NCBI GenBank assembly: GCA_023473545.1
Contig: JAMCXO010000023.1
Span: forward strand, 1-20,427
Direction: 5' to 3'
Length of the DNA: 20,427 nucleotides
From: JAMCTM01 sp023473545
GTDB lineage: Bacteria; Patescibacteriota; Microgenomatia; Levybacterales; UBA12049
This document shows positions 1 through 6,723 of the stretch, piece by piece (positions within the stretch are counted from its first letter, which is position 1; the number at the start of each line of letters is the position of its first letter). Made by a program: the position numbers and the translations under genes. The notes under the pieces are model-generated. The model was not told where the DNA came from. It searched no databases and saw nothing but the letters and a program-made list of their open reading frames with translations.

Positions 1-135
1 GACGTGCAAAAAGCCTATGTGTATGCATAACGGGTAACAGAGGGCAAAAAACTTCTTCTTACTGCCAATTATCTTCGGATAATTCCTCTTTTTGTGCGTT
101 TTAATTCTTTAGAATGCAATGGCACTGGGCTTTTC
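1..135. other. Intergenic segment downstream of ftsH
   Basis: No gene is seen here. Read on the minus strand, just after the ftsH stop, it contains a perfect 7-bp hairpin (AATTATC, loop CGAA, GATAATT) at about 66-83. A T-run follows only some 15 bases later, so it is not a convincing intrinsic terminator. The left edge of the window cuts the region. Confidence 0.4.
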
Positions 136-3100
136 TTAGGCTTTAATAGTGGCCAGAACCAGTTTGGAATTGGAGGTAGTAATTTTCGGGCCGATCAGCC
201 TTTCGAACTCTTCCGCCTCGATCGTCTCTTTTTTCAAAAGCTCCCCGGCCAGCAAATCCAGTTTTTTGGTTAATTTTTGAAGAACCGAGGCAGCAATTTT
301 GTACGCCTCGTCCGTTATCCTTTTTACCTGAGAATCCACCTTTGATGCCATGTCGGGCGATAAAGTAGCCTGTTCGTAAAAGGGGCGCCTCTCCCCATCC
401 AGGTTAATCGGGCCCAAATCGCTCATGCCGTACTCAACTACCATGGTTCTGGCGACCTCGGTTGCCCTGGCAATATCATCGGAGGCGCCTGTTGTCATCT
501 CGTTAAACACCAAACTTTCAGCGGCCCGTCCTCCCAACATAACGGCAACCTGCTCTAAAAGATGGGTTTTTGTTTCATGCACCCTTTCTGTGGGCTCCAT
601 CATGGTATGACCCAAAGATAAACCGCGGGAAACAATGGATATTCTATGGATGGGATCCATATGCGGCATCTGCCAGGAAACCAAGGCATGGCCTGCCTCA
701 TGATAGGCAGTCATTTTACGGTCTTGATCCGACTGAAGTCTTCTTTTTTCAGGTCCAAGTTTTACCTTGGTAGCCGCCTCTTCCAAATCCTTCATGTCTA
801 TTGCTTTTTTATTAAAGCGCGCCGCCAGAATCGCCGCTTCGTTAAGCATATTCTCCAGATCCGCCCCGGAAAACCCAACCGTCCTCTTGGCTGCTTTTTC
901 CCAATCAACAGTTTCCTCAAATGGTTTTCCCTTGGCGTGAATAGCCAGAATAGCCCGTCTTCCCTCCACATCAGGCAAATCAAGAACCACCCGCCTGTCA
1001 AATCTGCCGGGCCGGATAAGCGCTGGATCAAGAACGTCGGGTCTGTTAGTTGCAGCGACTACCACCAACTGTTCGGTTGGAGAAAAACCGTCCATCTCAA
1101 CCAAAATTTGGTTTAGGGTTTGTTCCCGCTCGTCATGCCCCCCCATTAAACCGACCCCTCTTTGTCTTCCGATCGCGTCTATCTCGTCAATAAAAATGAT
1201 CGCCGGCTGAGATTTCTTGGCGGTATTAAATAAATCCCGAACGCGGGAGTTATGGAGAAGCACTGGTTTTTCTCCTCCAAAAAATGCTTCGTTTTCTACC
1301 CCGCAGAGGTCGTAAACGAACCCTTTGTATGGTTTTTTTACTATTTTTTTGACAATCGCCCGCTTAAATTGATTGGAAGACTTAATATCTTTATCTAAAA
1401 ACGGATCGGATGTTTTGCCGATAATGAGACTCCAATAGTCCCCGCCCGGCAACGGTTTATTTCTATTTTTGATCACCCGCCCGGCTTTTTGCCTTGAATG
1501 TTTTATTCCAACTTTTATCCCATGCATACTGCAAAGCCAGGAAAGCTCCAGGATAAGTTGTTTTGAGCAAGAGGTCATGGATAATTTGCCGCTTTTAGTT
1601 CTGTATCCATCTCCCTCCCAATATCCCCGCAAAAACTCAAAAAAATACTCCTGCGGCAAATCCCACAGAAATTCAGGAATATGTTTATTATGACTTCCAT
1701 TACCACAGTGTCTGGCAAAAAACCTTCCCAAGTGAGCGGAGTAATAAATAATTTTTAAGGAGTTATCTTGGGTTTCGCGAAGAACCGGTTCAATGCCAAA
1801 TATTTCCCGCATCGAGGAAATTACGTCTTGATGAAGATACTTTTCATGCGCCCCAAAAGTAAATTCCAAACTGTTTGTTCCTCTGCCTTCAGCAGTATAA
1901 TAACCAAAAAGCCTCATCAGGGTAGGCGCTAGTAAGACCTTATCGGGTAAATGAAGTTTTACTAATTTTTTACTTAATTTTTGGGGCGAGTAAATATTGT
2001 TTTGCCAATGGCCAACTGTTGCTTGAGATACACCTATTTGAGAAGCAATTGCATATTGACTCATCAGTCCTTTTTGTGAGGTTGCAAATTTATATTTTTC
2101 TATCTCTATTGAATCATCGTTCCAAACATCAAGTACTAAATTGACAGATGCTCCTGTAAATTTATGAGAAATAATTTTATGCCGTTGCCTCTCTCCTTTT
2201 AGATACGGCAACCTTATATTCAAAGGCAATTCTACTAAAAGATCTCCTTTTTTAAGATCTCTTGTAGCTATTGATAAAATCCTACCGCTTCTTCTTATAA
2301 AAATACTGTGGTCCGCTGTTGCTTTAATGACGCCTCCTAAATAATGAATCTCGTAGATTTCATTAACCCTATGGCGAAAAATTGATGAAATTTTTTTAAA
2401 AGAAGAGTTTTTAATAGTCTGCATTTTCCCATTTCTGTAACCATAAAATCCGCTTCTCTCCTCTTTATCAAAACCCAATGTATAAAAATTATTAATTGAG
2501 ACAATTCCTTCGTGGGTTTCATTTTTATAAAACTTATCAACAAATTCTCCAATCGGCAAAAGGTTGGTTTTTCCGTTTTCTTGAATAAGAATCGGCGTAT
2601 CCCCTGTTACGGAGGCCCCAACTCCCACGAGCATCTCCATAAACTCCGATCCGGCCATCGAGAAAAACGGCACGCCCGCTTCTCCGGCAACGCTTCTGGC
2701 CAGTAAGGTTTTTCCTGTTCCCGAGGGCCCAACCATCAAAACCCCCTTGGGAGTCCGCGCCCCCATCGCCCGATATTTTTGCGGATGCTTTAAGAAATCA
2801 ACAATTTCCGTTAGCTCCTGCTTTGCCTCATCAACCCCGGCAACATCGGCAAATGTAACCCGCGGCATGTCCTTGCCAAAAAGTTTCGCTTTTGACTGGC
2901 CAAAGGAAAAAATGCTCTCCTGCGCCCCCCTTGCCTGGCGAAACAGAAAATAGAAAAAGGCGACCATCAGAATAACCGGCAGAATAGAGGATAAAATATT
3001 AATCCAGTTGTTAAGACCCGAATTGTCTTTTATGAGAATACTTGTTTTGTTAAGATTTTGTTTGGAAATACCGGCGTCTTTAAGAATTTGATAAATATTA

Positions 3101-3399
3101 GAGCCTGCTTCTTTAAAAGACTGAACCTTTGCTCCGGTTTTTAGGGTAACTGTCAGTTTTGTGTCGGAAACGGAAATCTCCTTCACCTGGCCGTTCTGAA
3201 CGTCTTTTACAACTGTTGAAATAGGCACGGTTTTGATTTCCTGAAACGGCTGGTTCATGCCAATTAGAATAAACAGCAGAAAAAACCCCAAAAAGGAATA
3301 AAGCAAAATATTTTTCCAGGAGAAATCAAATCTTAATTTTACGGCTTTCTTTCTATGATTTATTTTGTGATTTGTCTGGTTTGCCTTTCCGTTTTTCAT
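136..3399 (-). CDS. ftsH: ATP-dependent zinc metalloprotease FtsH, interrupted by an intein
   Basis: Membrane-anchored AAA+ protease that degrades misfolded membrane proteins and short-lived regulators. Positions count from the upstream GTG at 3417. The order is an N-terminal membrane segment (about 37-54), an extracytoplasmic region, a second membrane segment (about 140-160), Walker A GPSGTGKT (230-237), Walker B FIDEID (about 742), the second region of homology with ATNRP and RPGRFDRR, and the zinc site HEAGH (906-910). Residues 269-723 are an intein, listed separately; without it the protein is about 638 residues, normal for FtsH. The pore loop reads MLVGVGA where most FtsH have MFVGVGA. 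The start is uncertain: ATG at 3399 gives MKNGKANQ, while GTG at 3417 overlaps the trpS TGA in a GTGA junction typical of translational coupling. No Shine-Dalgarno is visible for the ATG. It is transcribed behind trpS. Family identity is certain. Confidence 0.96.
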   Translation of the reverse strand: MKNGKANQTNHKINHRKKAVKLRFDFSWKNILLYSFLGFFLLFILIGMNQPFQEIKTVPISTVVKDVQNGQVKEISVSDTKLTVTLKTGAKVQSFKEAGSNIYQILKDAGISKQNLNKTSILIKDNSGLNNWINILSSILPVILMVAFFYFLFRQARGAQESIFSFGQSKAKLFGKDMPRVTFADVAGVDEAKQELTEIVDFLKHPQKYRAMGARTPKGVLMVGPSGTGKTLLARSVAGEAGVPFFSMAGSEFMEMLVGVGASVTGDTPILIQENGKTNLLPIGEFVDKFYKNETHEGIVSINNFYTLGFDKEERSGFYGYRNGKMQTIKNSSFKKISSIFRHRVNEIYEIHYLGGVIKATADHSIFIRRSGRILSIATRDLKKGDLLVELPLNIRLPYLKGERQRHKIISHKFTGASVNLVLDVWNDDSIEIEKYKFATSQKGLMSQYAIASQIGVSQATVGHWQNNIYSPQKLSKKLVKLHLPDKVLLAPTLMRLFGYYTAEGRGTNSLEFTFGAHEKYLHQDVISSMREIFGIEPVLRETQDNSLKIIYYSAHLGRFFARHCGNGSHNKHIPEFLWDLPQEYFFEFLRGYWEGDGYRTKSGKLSMTSCSKQLILELSWLCSMHGIKVGIKHSRQKAGRVIKNRNKPLPGGDYWSLIIGKTSDPFLDKDIKSSNQFKRAIVKKIVKKPYKGFVYDLCGVENEAFFGGEKPVLLHNSRVRDLFNTAKKSQPAIIFIDEIDAIGRQRGVGLMGGHDEREQTLNQILVEMDGFSPTEQLVVVAATNRPDVLDPALIRPGRFDRRVVLDLPDVEGRRAILAIHAKGKPFEETVDWEKAAKRTVGFSGADLENMLNEAAILAARFNKKAIDMKDLEEAATKVKLGPEKRRLQSDQDRKMTAYHEAGHALVSWQMPHMDPIHRISIVSRGLSLGHTMMEPTERVHETKTHLLEQVAVMLGGRAAESLVFNEMTTGASDDIARATEVARTMVVEYGMSDLGPINLDGERRPFYEQATLSPDMASKVDSQVKRITDEAYKIAASVLQKLTKKLDLLAGELLKKETIEAEEFERLIGPKITTSNSKLVLATIKA
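1249..2613 (-). mobile_element. Intein with LAGLIDADG homing endonuclease in FtsH
   Basis: A 455-residue in-frame insertion splits the FtsH motif GVGASRVRDLF. The intein begins with Ser1 (block A, SVTGDTPILI), has a block B TADH (intein residues 99-102), and ends VLLHN, followed by Ser+1 of the C-extein. These are the residues expected for class 1 protein splicing: Ser1, block-B His, terminal His-Asn, and Ser+1. Two LAGLIDADG motifs are visible, LFGYYTAEGRG (about 235-245) and FLRGYWEGDGYR (about 327-338), with Glu and Asp as the acidic residues. Between block B and the first motif is a helix-turn-helix-like stretch, SQYAIASQIGVSQATVGHW (about 185-203), perhaps for DNA recognition. Block F reads VYDLCGVENEAFFGG. 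The insert looks more AT-rich than its flanks, which suggests horizontal acquisition. Splicing and nuclease activity are inferred from intact motifs. Confidence 0.95.
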
Positions 3400-3413
3400 A
3401 AAAATATAGTATA

Positions 3414-4394
3414 TCACAATCCCATCTTATCTTTTACCTCTGCCATTGTCTCCTCCGCGATTTGATGACATTTTACAAGAGAATTATCCAAGATTGAATC
3501 CACAAGCTTAGGATTTCTTTCAAATTCTTTTCGTTTCTCCTGAAACGGCCTTAATTCTTTATAAATTGCCTCTGCCAGAACCTCTTTTACCTGAACATAC
3601 CTGATTTTTTTATCCCTATAATCCTGAACAAAGTTTTTGTACGTATTATGTGAAACAAATAATTTAAGAAGCGCAAATAAATTCGCAACTCCTCCCGTTT
3701 TTGGAATCTCTCCGCCCATGGTTCCGCTATCTGTCGGCGAGGCTGCCAAGCGGCTTTTTATTGTTTCCGGACTGTCTGTCAGATTGATAAAACTGCCATC
3801 AACACTCTTGCTCATCTTCCCGCCTCCTATGAGCGATGGAATGTATTCGCCTGTTGTTTTGAATCTATGAGGCTCTGGAAAAGTTTGCCCAAACATCGAA
3901 TTAAACTTTCTGGCAATCTCCCGCGCCACCTCCAGATGCGGCTCCTGATCAATGCCAACCGGCACGAATTCTGCTTTATATAATAGTATATCCGCTGCCA
4001 TTAAAACAGGATAATACAAAAGCCCCATGTTTACATACCTTGGATACTGTAGCTTTTTGTCTTTATAGGTCGGCAGGTCTTCCAGGCGGGAGACAGGATA
4101 GATGGTTGACAGAAGATACGCCAGCTCTGTATGCTGAGGCACCTTTGACTGAATTTCTAATTTGCATTTTTCAGGATCAAGGCCTGCCGCCAGATAATCA
4201 AGAATAATCTCGCGAACCGATGATCTAAGCGTTTTTGGATCATAAGGAACCGTAATCGTGTGCAAATCCACCACGGAAAAAATACAATCGTATTGGTCCT
4301 GCAAAGCCAGCATGCCCTTTACGGCTCCCAAATAGTTACCCAGGTGAAGTCTCCCCGTGGCTCTAATACCGGAATAAACTCTTTTTGTATCCAT
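3414..4394 (-). CDS. trpS: Tryptophanyl-tRNA synthetase
   Basis: Class I aminoacyl-tRNA synthetase that charges tRNA-Trp, 326 residues, the usual compact bacterial length. The HIGH-type signature is GRLHLGN (14-20) and the KMSKS loop is GGGKMSKS (190-197). The tryptophan-pocket landmarks MAADILLY (132-139) and VGIDQ (146-150) are present. ATG at 4394 is the natural start, with a weak AGGA nearby. The protein contains no tryptophan at all; the usual Trp in the ELxWLL segment is Tyr (ELAYLL). It has its own candidate promoter (4503-4531) and a roughly 100-base leader that carries a terminator-like hairpin just ahead of the start, so attenuation is possible. Its TGA stop overlaps the upstream GTG codon of ftsH by four bases, linking the two genes in translation. 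Confidence 0.97.
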   Translation of the reverse strand: MDTKRVYSGIRATGRLHLGNYLGAVKGMLALQDQYDCIFSVVDLHTITVPYDPKTLRSSVREIILDYLAAGLDPEKCKLEIQSKVPQHTELAYLLSTIYPVSRLEDLPTYKDKKLQYPRYVNMGLLYYPVLMAADILLYKAEFVPVGIDQEPHLEVAREIARKFNSMFGQTFPEPHRFKTTGEYIPSLIGGGKMSKSVDGSFINLTDSPETIKSRLAASPTDSGTMGGEIPKTGGVANLFALLKLFVSHNTYKNFVQDYRDKKIRYVQVKEVLAEAIYKELRPFQEKRKEFERNPKLVDSILDNSLVKCHQIAEETMAEVKDKMGL

Positions 4395-4410
4395 GTTCCT
4401 AGTTTATCAC

Positions 4411-4462
4411 AAAAAACCGTCCTTATCAGGGCTCAACACACGTTGAACCCTCACAGGGACGG
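4411..4462 (-). terminator. Intrinsic terminator or attenuator in the trpS leader
   Basis: Read on the minus strand, a long hairpin forms from CCGTCC pairing with GGACGG outside and AGGGTTCAAC pairing with GTTGAGCCCT (one G-T pair) inside around a GTGT loop. It is followed at once by six T residues, the hallmark of a Rho-independent terminator. The T-run ends only 16 bases before the trpS ATG, so the element is inside the trpS transcript if the promoter at 4503-4531 is right. It could end read-through from the ftsB-like gene or act as an attenuator of trpS. An AGGAGG at 4463-4468, followed eight bases later by a GTG, opens a 15-codon frame through the hairpin with no Trp codon. Confidence 0.75.
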
Positions 4463-4502
4463 CCTCCTAGGCATTAGAATAATTATCGCTCTCTACTTTT
4501 GT

Positions 4503-4531
4503 AGAATACTAAATCTTTTCCGCAATGTCAA
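4503..4531 (-). promoter_or_regulatory. Candidate sigma-70 promoter of trpS-ftsH
   Basis: On the minus strand a consensus -35 TTGACA (4531-4526) is followed, after a 17-base spacer, by -10 TATTCT (4508-4503). Transcription would start near 4496 and give a leader of about 100 bases before trpS. Confidence 0.65.
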
Positions 4532-4537
4532 AATCCG

Positions 4538-4566
4538 TTGCGAAAAGGAATCGAAAATAGTATAAT
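4538..4566 (+). promoter_or_regulatory. Candidate sigma-70 promoter of the tRNA-Met gene
   Basis: The -35 element is TTGCGA (4538-4543) and the -10 is a perfect TATAAT (4561-4566) with a 17-base spacer. The tRNA-like gene begins 9 bases after the -10. Its -35 lies only six bases from the -35 of the divergent trpS promoter, and an imperfect inverted repeat (CTTTTCCGCAA / TTGCGAAAAG) covers both. Confidence 0.7.
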
Positions 4567-4575
4567 AAATTTACA

Positions 4576-4644
4576 CGCGGGGTAGTGTACAGTGCACATG
4601 AGGCTCATAATCTCATAGGTTGGGCGCAACTCCCAACCCCGCAA
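4576..4644 (+). tRNA. tRNA-Met (CAT), initiator-like but structurally aberrant
   Basis: A 69-base cloverleaf can be drawn: acceptor CGCGGGG with CCCCGCA, anticodon arm TGAGG-CTCATAA-TCTCA, and T-stem TTGGG/CCCAA. The anticodon is CAT in the CTCATAA loop typical of initiators, and the unpaired C1/A72 is the initiator hallmark. Several features are odd. The D-loop is only five bases (ACAGT) and lacks the GG pair. The T-loop is CGCAACT rather than TTCRANT. The three G-C pairs of the anticodon stem are replaced by A-T, G-C and G-T. Pair 11-24 is T-A, as in elongators. CCA is not encoded; the discriminator A is followed by CA. A strong promoter lies directly upstream, which argues for an expressed gene rather than debris. 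It could be a divergent functional tRNA-fMet or a tRNA pseudogene. Confidence 0.7.
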
Positions 4645-4659
4645 CAGCGGATCAAAATC

Positions 4660-5001
4660 CTAAAAAAATAAATCAAGCCAGGCTTTCCAATTGGGGATAT
4701 GCTTTTTCTTTTTATTGTCCAAGGCGCTTACCCCTAAAAGCCTTCGCGATATTAGGATGTCCTGCTCCCCCGGTTTTACCAAAAGCAATTTATCCCGGGC
4801 CTCTTTTTCTATAAAACTTTTTGACTGGGCATTTTTAAGATTATCTTTTAACTGTCTGTTTCGTGCTGCCTGGTAGGTTAGCTCCTGTTTGGCCGTCTTT
4901 ATAAAATTCTCCTTCTGTAAAAGATTATAGATGGAGAATACAAGATTTTTAATAATCATAAGGGATATAATTGTAACCGTGAAGAAAGCTATCTTTTTCA
5001 T
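4660..5001 (-). CDS. FtsB/DivIC-like septum formation initiator protein
   Basis: A 113-residue protein with the compact layout of the FtsB/DivIC family: a short basic start (MKK), one N-terminal membrane helix (about 4-27), a coiled-coil-like stretch rich in Gln, Lys and Asn (about 28-65), and the family-like segment FIEKEARDKLLLVKPGE (about 63-79). In bacteria this small bitopic protein joins FtsL and FtsQ in the divisome and helps activate septal wall synthesis. The Lys-rich tail (DNKKKKHIPNWK) is not specific. It is transcribed toward the tRNA-Met gene, which lies 15 bases beyond its stop on the other strand. It starts at ATG 5001, divergent from the recombinase gene. Fold and family are likely; the exact orthologue (FtsB or DivIC) cannot be told. 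Confidence 0.85.
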   Translation of the reverse strand: MKKIAFFTVTIISLMIIKNLVFSIYNLLQKENFIKTAKQELTYQAARNRQLKDNLKNAQSKSFIEKEARDKLLLVKPGEQDILISRRLLGVSALDNKKKKHIPNWKAWLDLFF

Positions 5002-5037
5002 AAAATTATCATTTTACGAAGGTTTCCTTTATGCTTA

Positions 5038-5066
5038 TTGACTAAAGCAAGAATTACTGATATTAT
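5038..5066 (+). promoter_or_regulatory. Candidate promoter of the Xer-type recombinase
   Basis: TTGACT (5038-5043), a 17-base spacer and TATTAT (5061-5066). The ATG at 5077 is 10 bases past the -10, so the transcript would be leaderless or nearly so. This placement also argues against the upstream in-frame TTG at 5038 as a start, because it lies in the -35. Confidence 0.6.
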
Positions 5067-5076
5067 AGGCTTCATT

Positions 5077-5937
5077 ATGAAAACCATCAAATTGCGCGAC
5101 GCCCACGAAAAATTTAAAAATTTCCTTAAGGAAAAAAAACACTCAGCATCAACTATTGTAGCATACGGAAAAGATATAGATCAGCTCGTTAGTTTTCTGG
5201 AAGATTTGTCCAAACATCAGGTGCACGAAACAACCAAAGAAGACATTCAGGCATTTCTGGCAAGCCTGACAAATAAAGGTTACACGCCAAAGTCTGTCTC
5301 CAGAAAAATAAATTCCACCCGAACCTTCTATAGATTTCTCAAGGTCAATGAATACGTTACCGATGATCCTTCCCTTTTGGTCGAACACCCCCGCTATGAA
5401 CTAATCCCTCCCAGGTTTCTTACCCCGACCGAATACAGGGCATTAAGGGACGCGTGCAGAAACGATCCCAGGATGCTGGCCATTATCGAAATACTTCTTC
5501 AGACAGGCATCCGCATCGGAGAGCTGGCGGCTCTTCGTCTTTCGGATGTTCAGGGAGAGAGTCTTAGGATTAGAGCCTACGAAAAACACGAAGAAAGGGC
5601 TGTTCCCCTTAACAGACCGGCAAAGCAGGCACTTAAACAATACCTTGCCGTGCGTCCTAAGGTAAAAGAGGAAAAAATCTTTATCACCAAATCCGGCAAG
5701 CCTTTTCTTATTAGAAATATAAGGACAGCCGTTGAGAGGTACTTTCGTCTGGCAGAGATTAAAAACGCCAAGATTAATGATCTAAGACACACCTTTGTTG
5801 CCCACCATCTTAAACACGGGGTTTCTCTTATTGTTCTCTCCAAGATTTTAGGACACAAAAGGGTTTCAACGACCGAGCGTTATCTTCAGTATGTAAAAGA
5901 CCGAGACCGGGAAACCACCGCCCTTACCGAGCTATAA
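5077..5937 (+). CDS. Tyrosine recombinase, XerC/XerD type
   Basis: A 286-residue site-specific recombinase, the usual Xer size. It has an N-terminal SAM-like core-binding domain (about 1-95) and a C-terminal catalytic domain. Catalytic residues by motif are Arg146 (TGIRIGEL), Lys170 in the beta-hairpin, Arg237 (NDLRHTF), His260 (ILGH) and the nucleophile Tyr269, nine residues after His260. The first residue of the usual HxxR box is Asn234 instead of His. Only one Xer gene is visible, so it may act alone in chromosome dimer resolution, like XerH or XerA, but a partner could lie elsewhere. The gene ends eight bases before the 3' end of a convergent tRNA-Ile; tRNA 3' ends are common integration targets, yet no prophage or second att copy is seen. 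ATG 5077 was preferred over TTG 5038 on promoter position and family N-terminus. Confidence 0.93.
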   Translation: MKTIKLRDAHEKFKNFLKEKKHSASTIVAYGKDIDQLVSFLEDLSKHQVHETTKEDIQAFLASLTNKGYTPKSVSRKINSTRTFYRFLKVNEYVTDDPSLLVEHPRYELIPPRFLTPTEYRALRDACRNDPRMLAIIEILLQTGIRIGELAALRLSDVQGESLRIRAYEKHEERAVPLNRPAKQALKQYLAVRPKVKEEKIFITKSGKPFLIRNIRTAVERYFRLAEIKNAKINDLRHTFVAHHLKHGVSLIVLSKILGHKRVSTTERYLQYVKDRDRETTALTEL

Positions 5938-5945
5938 ATTCCTTG

Positions 5946-6017
5946 TGCGCCCGCTTGGATTCGAACCAAGGACATCTACTTTATAAGAGTAGCGCTCTAC
6001 CGCTGAGCTACAGGCGC
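5946..6017 (-). tRNA. tRNA-Ile (anticodon TAT)
   Basis: A 72-base cloverleaf on the minus strand: acceptor GCGCCTG with CGGGCGC (one T-G pair), D-arm GCTC/GAGC with an AGCGGTA loop, anticodon arm CTACT-CTTATAA-AGTAG, variable ATGTC, and T-arm CTTGG-TTCGAAT-CCAAG, all canonical. Loop positions 34-36 read TAT, which decodes AUA as isoleucine. Most bacteria read AUA with a CAT tRNA modified to lysidine by TilS, so an unmodified-type UAU anticodon is notable. CCA is not encoded; the discriminator A is followed by CA. It lies 17 bases after the vapC stop on the same strand, with no clear promoter of its own, so it is probably processed from the vapBC transcript. Confidence 0.93.
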
Positions 6018-6034
6018 CCGGACTGCCAAGACCC

Positions 6035-6415
6035 TCAAATAAGCTCTAAATTTTTAATGCCTGAAAAATCTTTTTTATTCAAGGTTAAAAGGCTTGCGGC
6101 GTTAATAATGGCTGTTGCCGCAATGCCGCTATCCGCAAAACTAGCCAATGATTTATTATCTCTGGCGATTTCTCCTGCCAACTGCGCTGTCTCATAGGTA
6201 TAAGGCAGGATCTGTAAGGCATTGATTAAATTCAGCATGTCTTGTTCTTTGCGCGGCTCCCGGCTGCTTTGTCCTGTATATAGTTCCTGAATAGAAATAA
6301 TTGATAAAGCAAATGTTTCTTCGGGATTTGCCTTAACAATTTTGACAAAACGCGAGTCGGATCTCTTAGACAGCCGAATATGGTCAATGATAATATTTGT
6401 ATCCACTACTACCAT
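6035..6415 (-). CDS. vapC: VapC-type PIN-domain ribonuclease toxin
   Basis: A 126-residue PIN-domain protein. The four acidic residues of the magnesium site are visible: Asp5 (VVDTNII), Glu44 (SIQEL), Asp95 (FADSGIAATA) and Asp116 (TLNKKDF). VapC toxins are endoribonucleases that often cut tRNAs, including initiator tRNA, when freed from antitoxin. Its ATG overlaps the end of the upstream AbrB-type gene by seven bases, the classic antitoxin-first arrangement with coupled translation. A tRNA-Ile follows 17 bases downstream on the same strand. The identity as a PIN toxin is strong; its RNA target cannot be read from the sequence. Confidence 0.92.
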   Translation of the reverse strand: MVVVDTNIIIDHIRLSKRSDSRFVKIVKANPEETFALSIISIQELYTGQSSREPRKEQDMLNLINALQILPYTYETAQLAGEIARDNKSLASFADSGIAATAIINAASLLTLNKKDFSGIKNLELI

Positions 6416-6714
6416 GCGTTTTTTGTCTTATCGGTTTCTCTAAGCTCCAGCCTTTTTCTGGTATTATCAATACTGTCAGATTTTTTCCAATTCTCATTAG
6501 CCCAAGCTCCTTGAGTTATTCTTAAGATTCTTAAAAGATCTAATCTTCCTTCTTCTTTGGTAATAACTCCCCGAATAGGATAAATACACATACCCCCGCC
6601 TCTTAAAATAATATTTAAAGGCACATCGCTCTTGATATCCAAAGCCTCTCTGACCTCTTTAGGAATAACAATCTGTCCTTTGCTGTTTGGCATGACAACT
6701 GTTCCAATTTTCAT
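6409..6714 (-). CDS. vapB: VapB-type antitoxin with AbrB/MazE-like DNA-binding domain
   Basis: A 101-residue protein that begins with a SpoVT/AbrB-like swapped-hairpin domain (VMPNSKGQIVIPKEVREALDI, about 7-27), the DNA-binding and dimerisation fold of many VapB antitoxins. The C-terminal half is charged and lacks obvious structure, as expected for the toxin-wrapping tail. It precedes vapC with a seven-base overlap, so the two form a coupled toxin-antitoxin unit. Regulation is probably by the complex binding its own promoter, which lies directly upstream (6724-6751). No Shine-Dalgarno is present, and the -10 is only nine bases from the ATG, so the message is likely leaderless. Confidence 0.9.
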   Translation of the reverse strand: MKIGTVVMPNSKGQIVIPKEVREALDIKSDVPLNIILRGGGMCIYPIRGVITKEEGRLDLLRILRITQGAWANENWKKSDSIDNTRKRLELRETDKTKNAW

Positions 6715-6723
6715 ACTGGTAAT

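Noticed and set aside
646..1116. Long open frame antisense to ftsH
   Set aside because: It has no recognisable motifs, is antisense to conserved AAA-domain codons, and has no promoter or ribosome site.
4395..4502. T-box riboswitch ahead of trpS
   Set aside because: The leader is too short and the AGGGTGGNACCGCG box is absent; only a loose AGGGTTCAAC resemblance is seen inside the terminator stem.
5038..5076. TTG at 5038 as start of the Xer gene
   Set aside because: It coincides with the -35 box, and the family N-terminus begins at ATG 5077.
5930..6017. Integrated element with attachment site at the tRNA-Ile 3' end beside the recombinase
   Set aside because: No second copy of the tRNA 3' end occurs in the window and no phage or plasmid genes follow; the recombinase looks like a housekeeping Xer.
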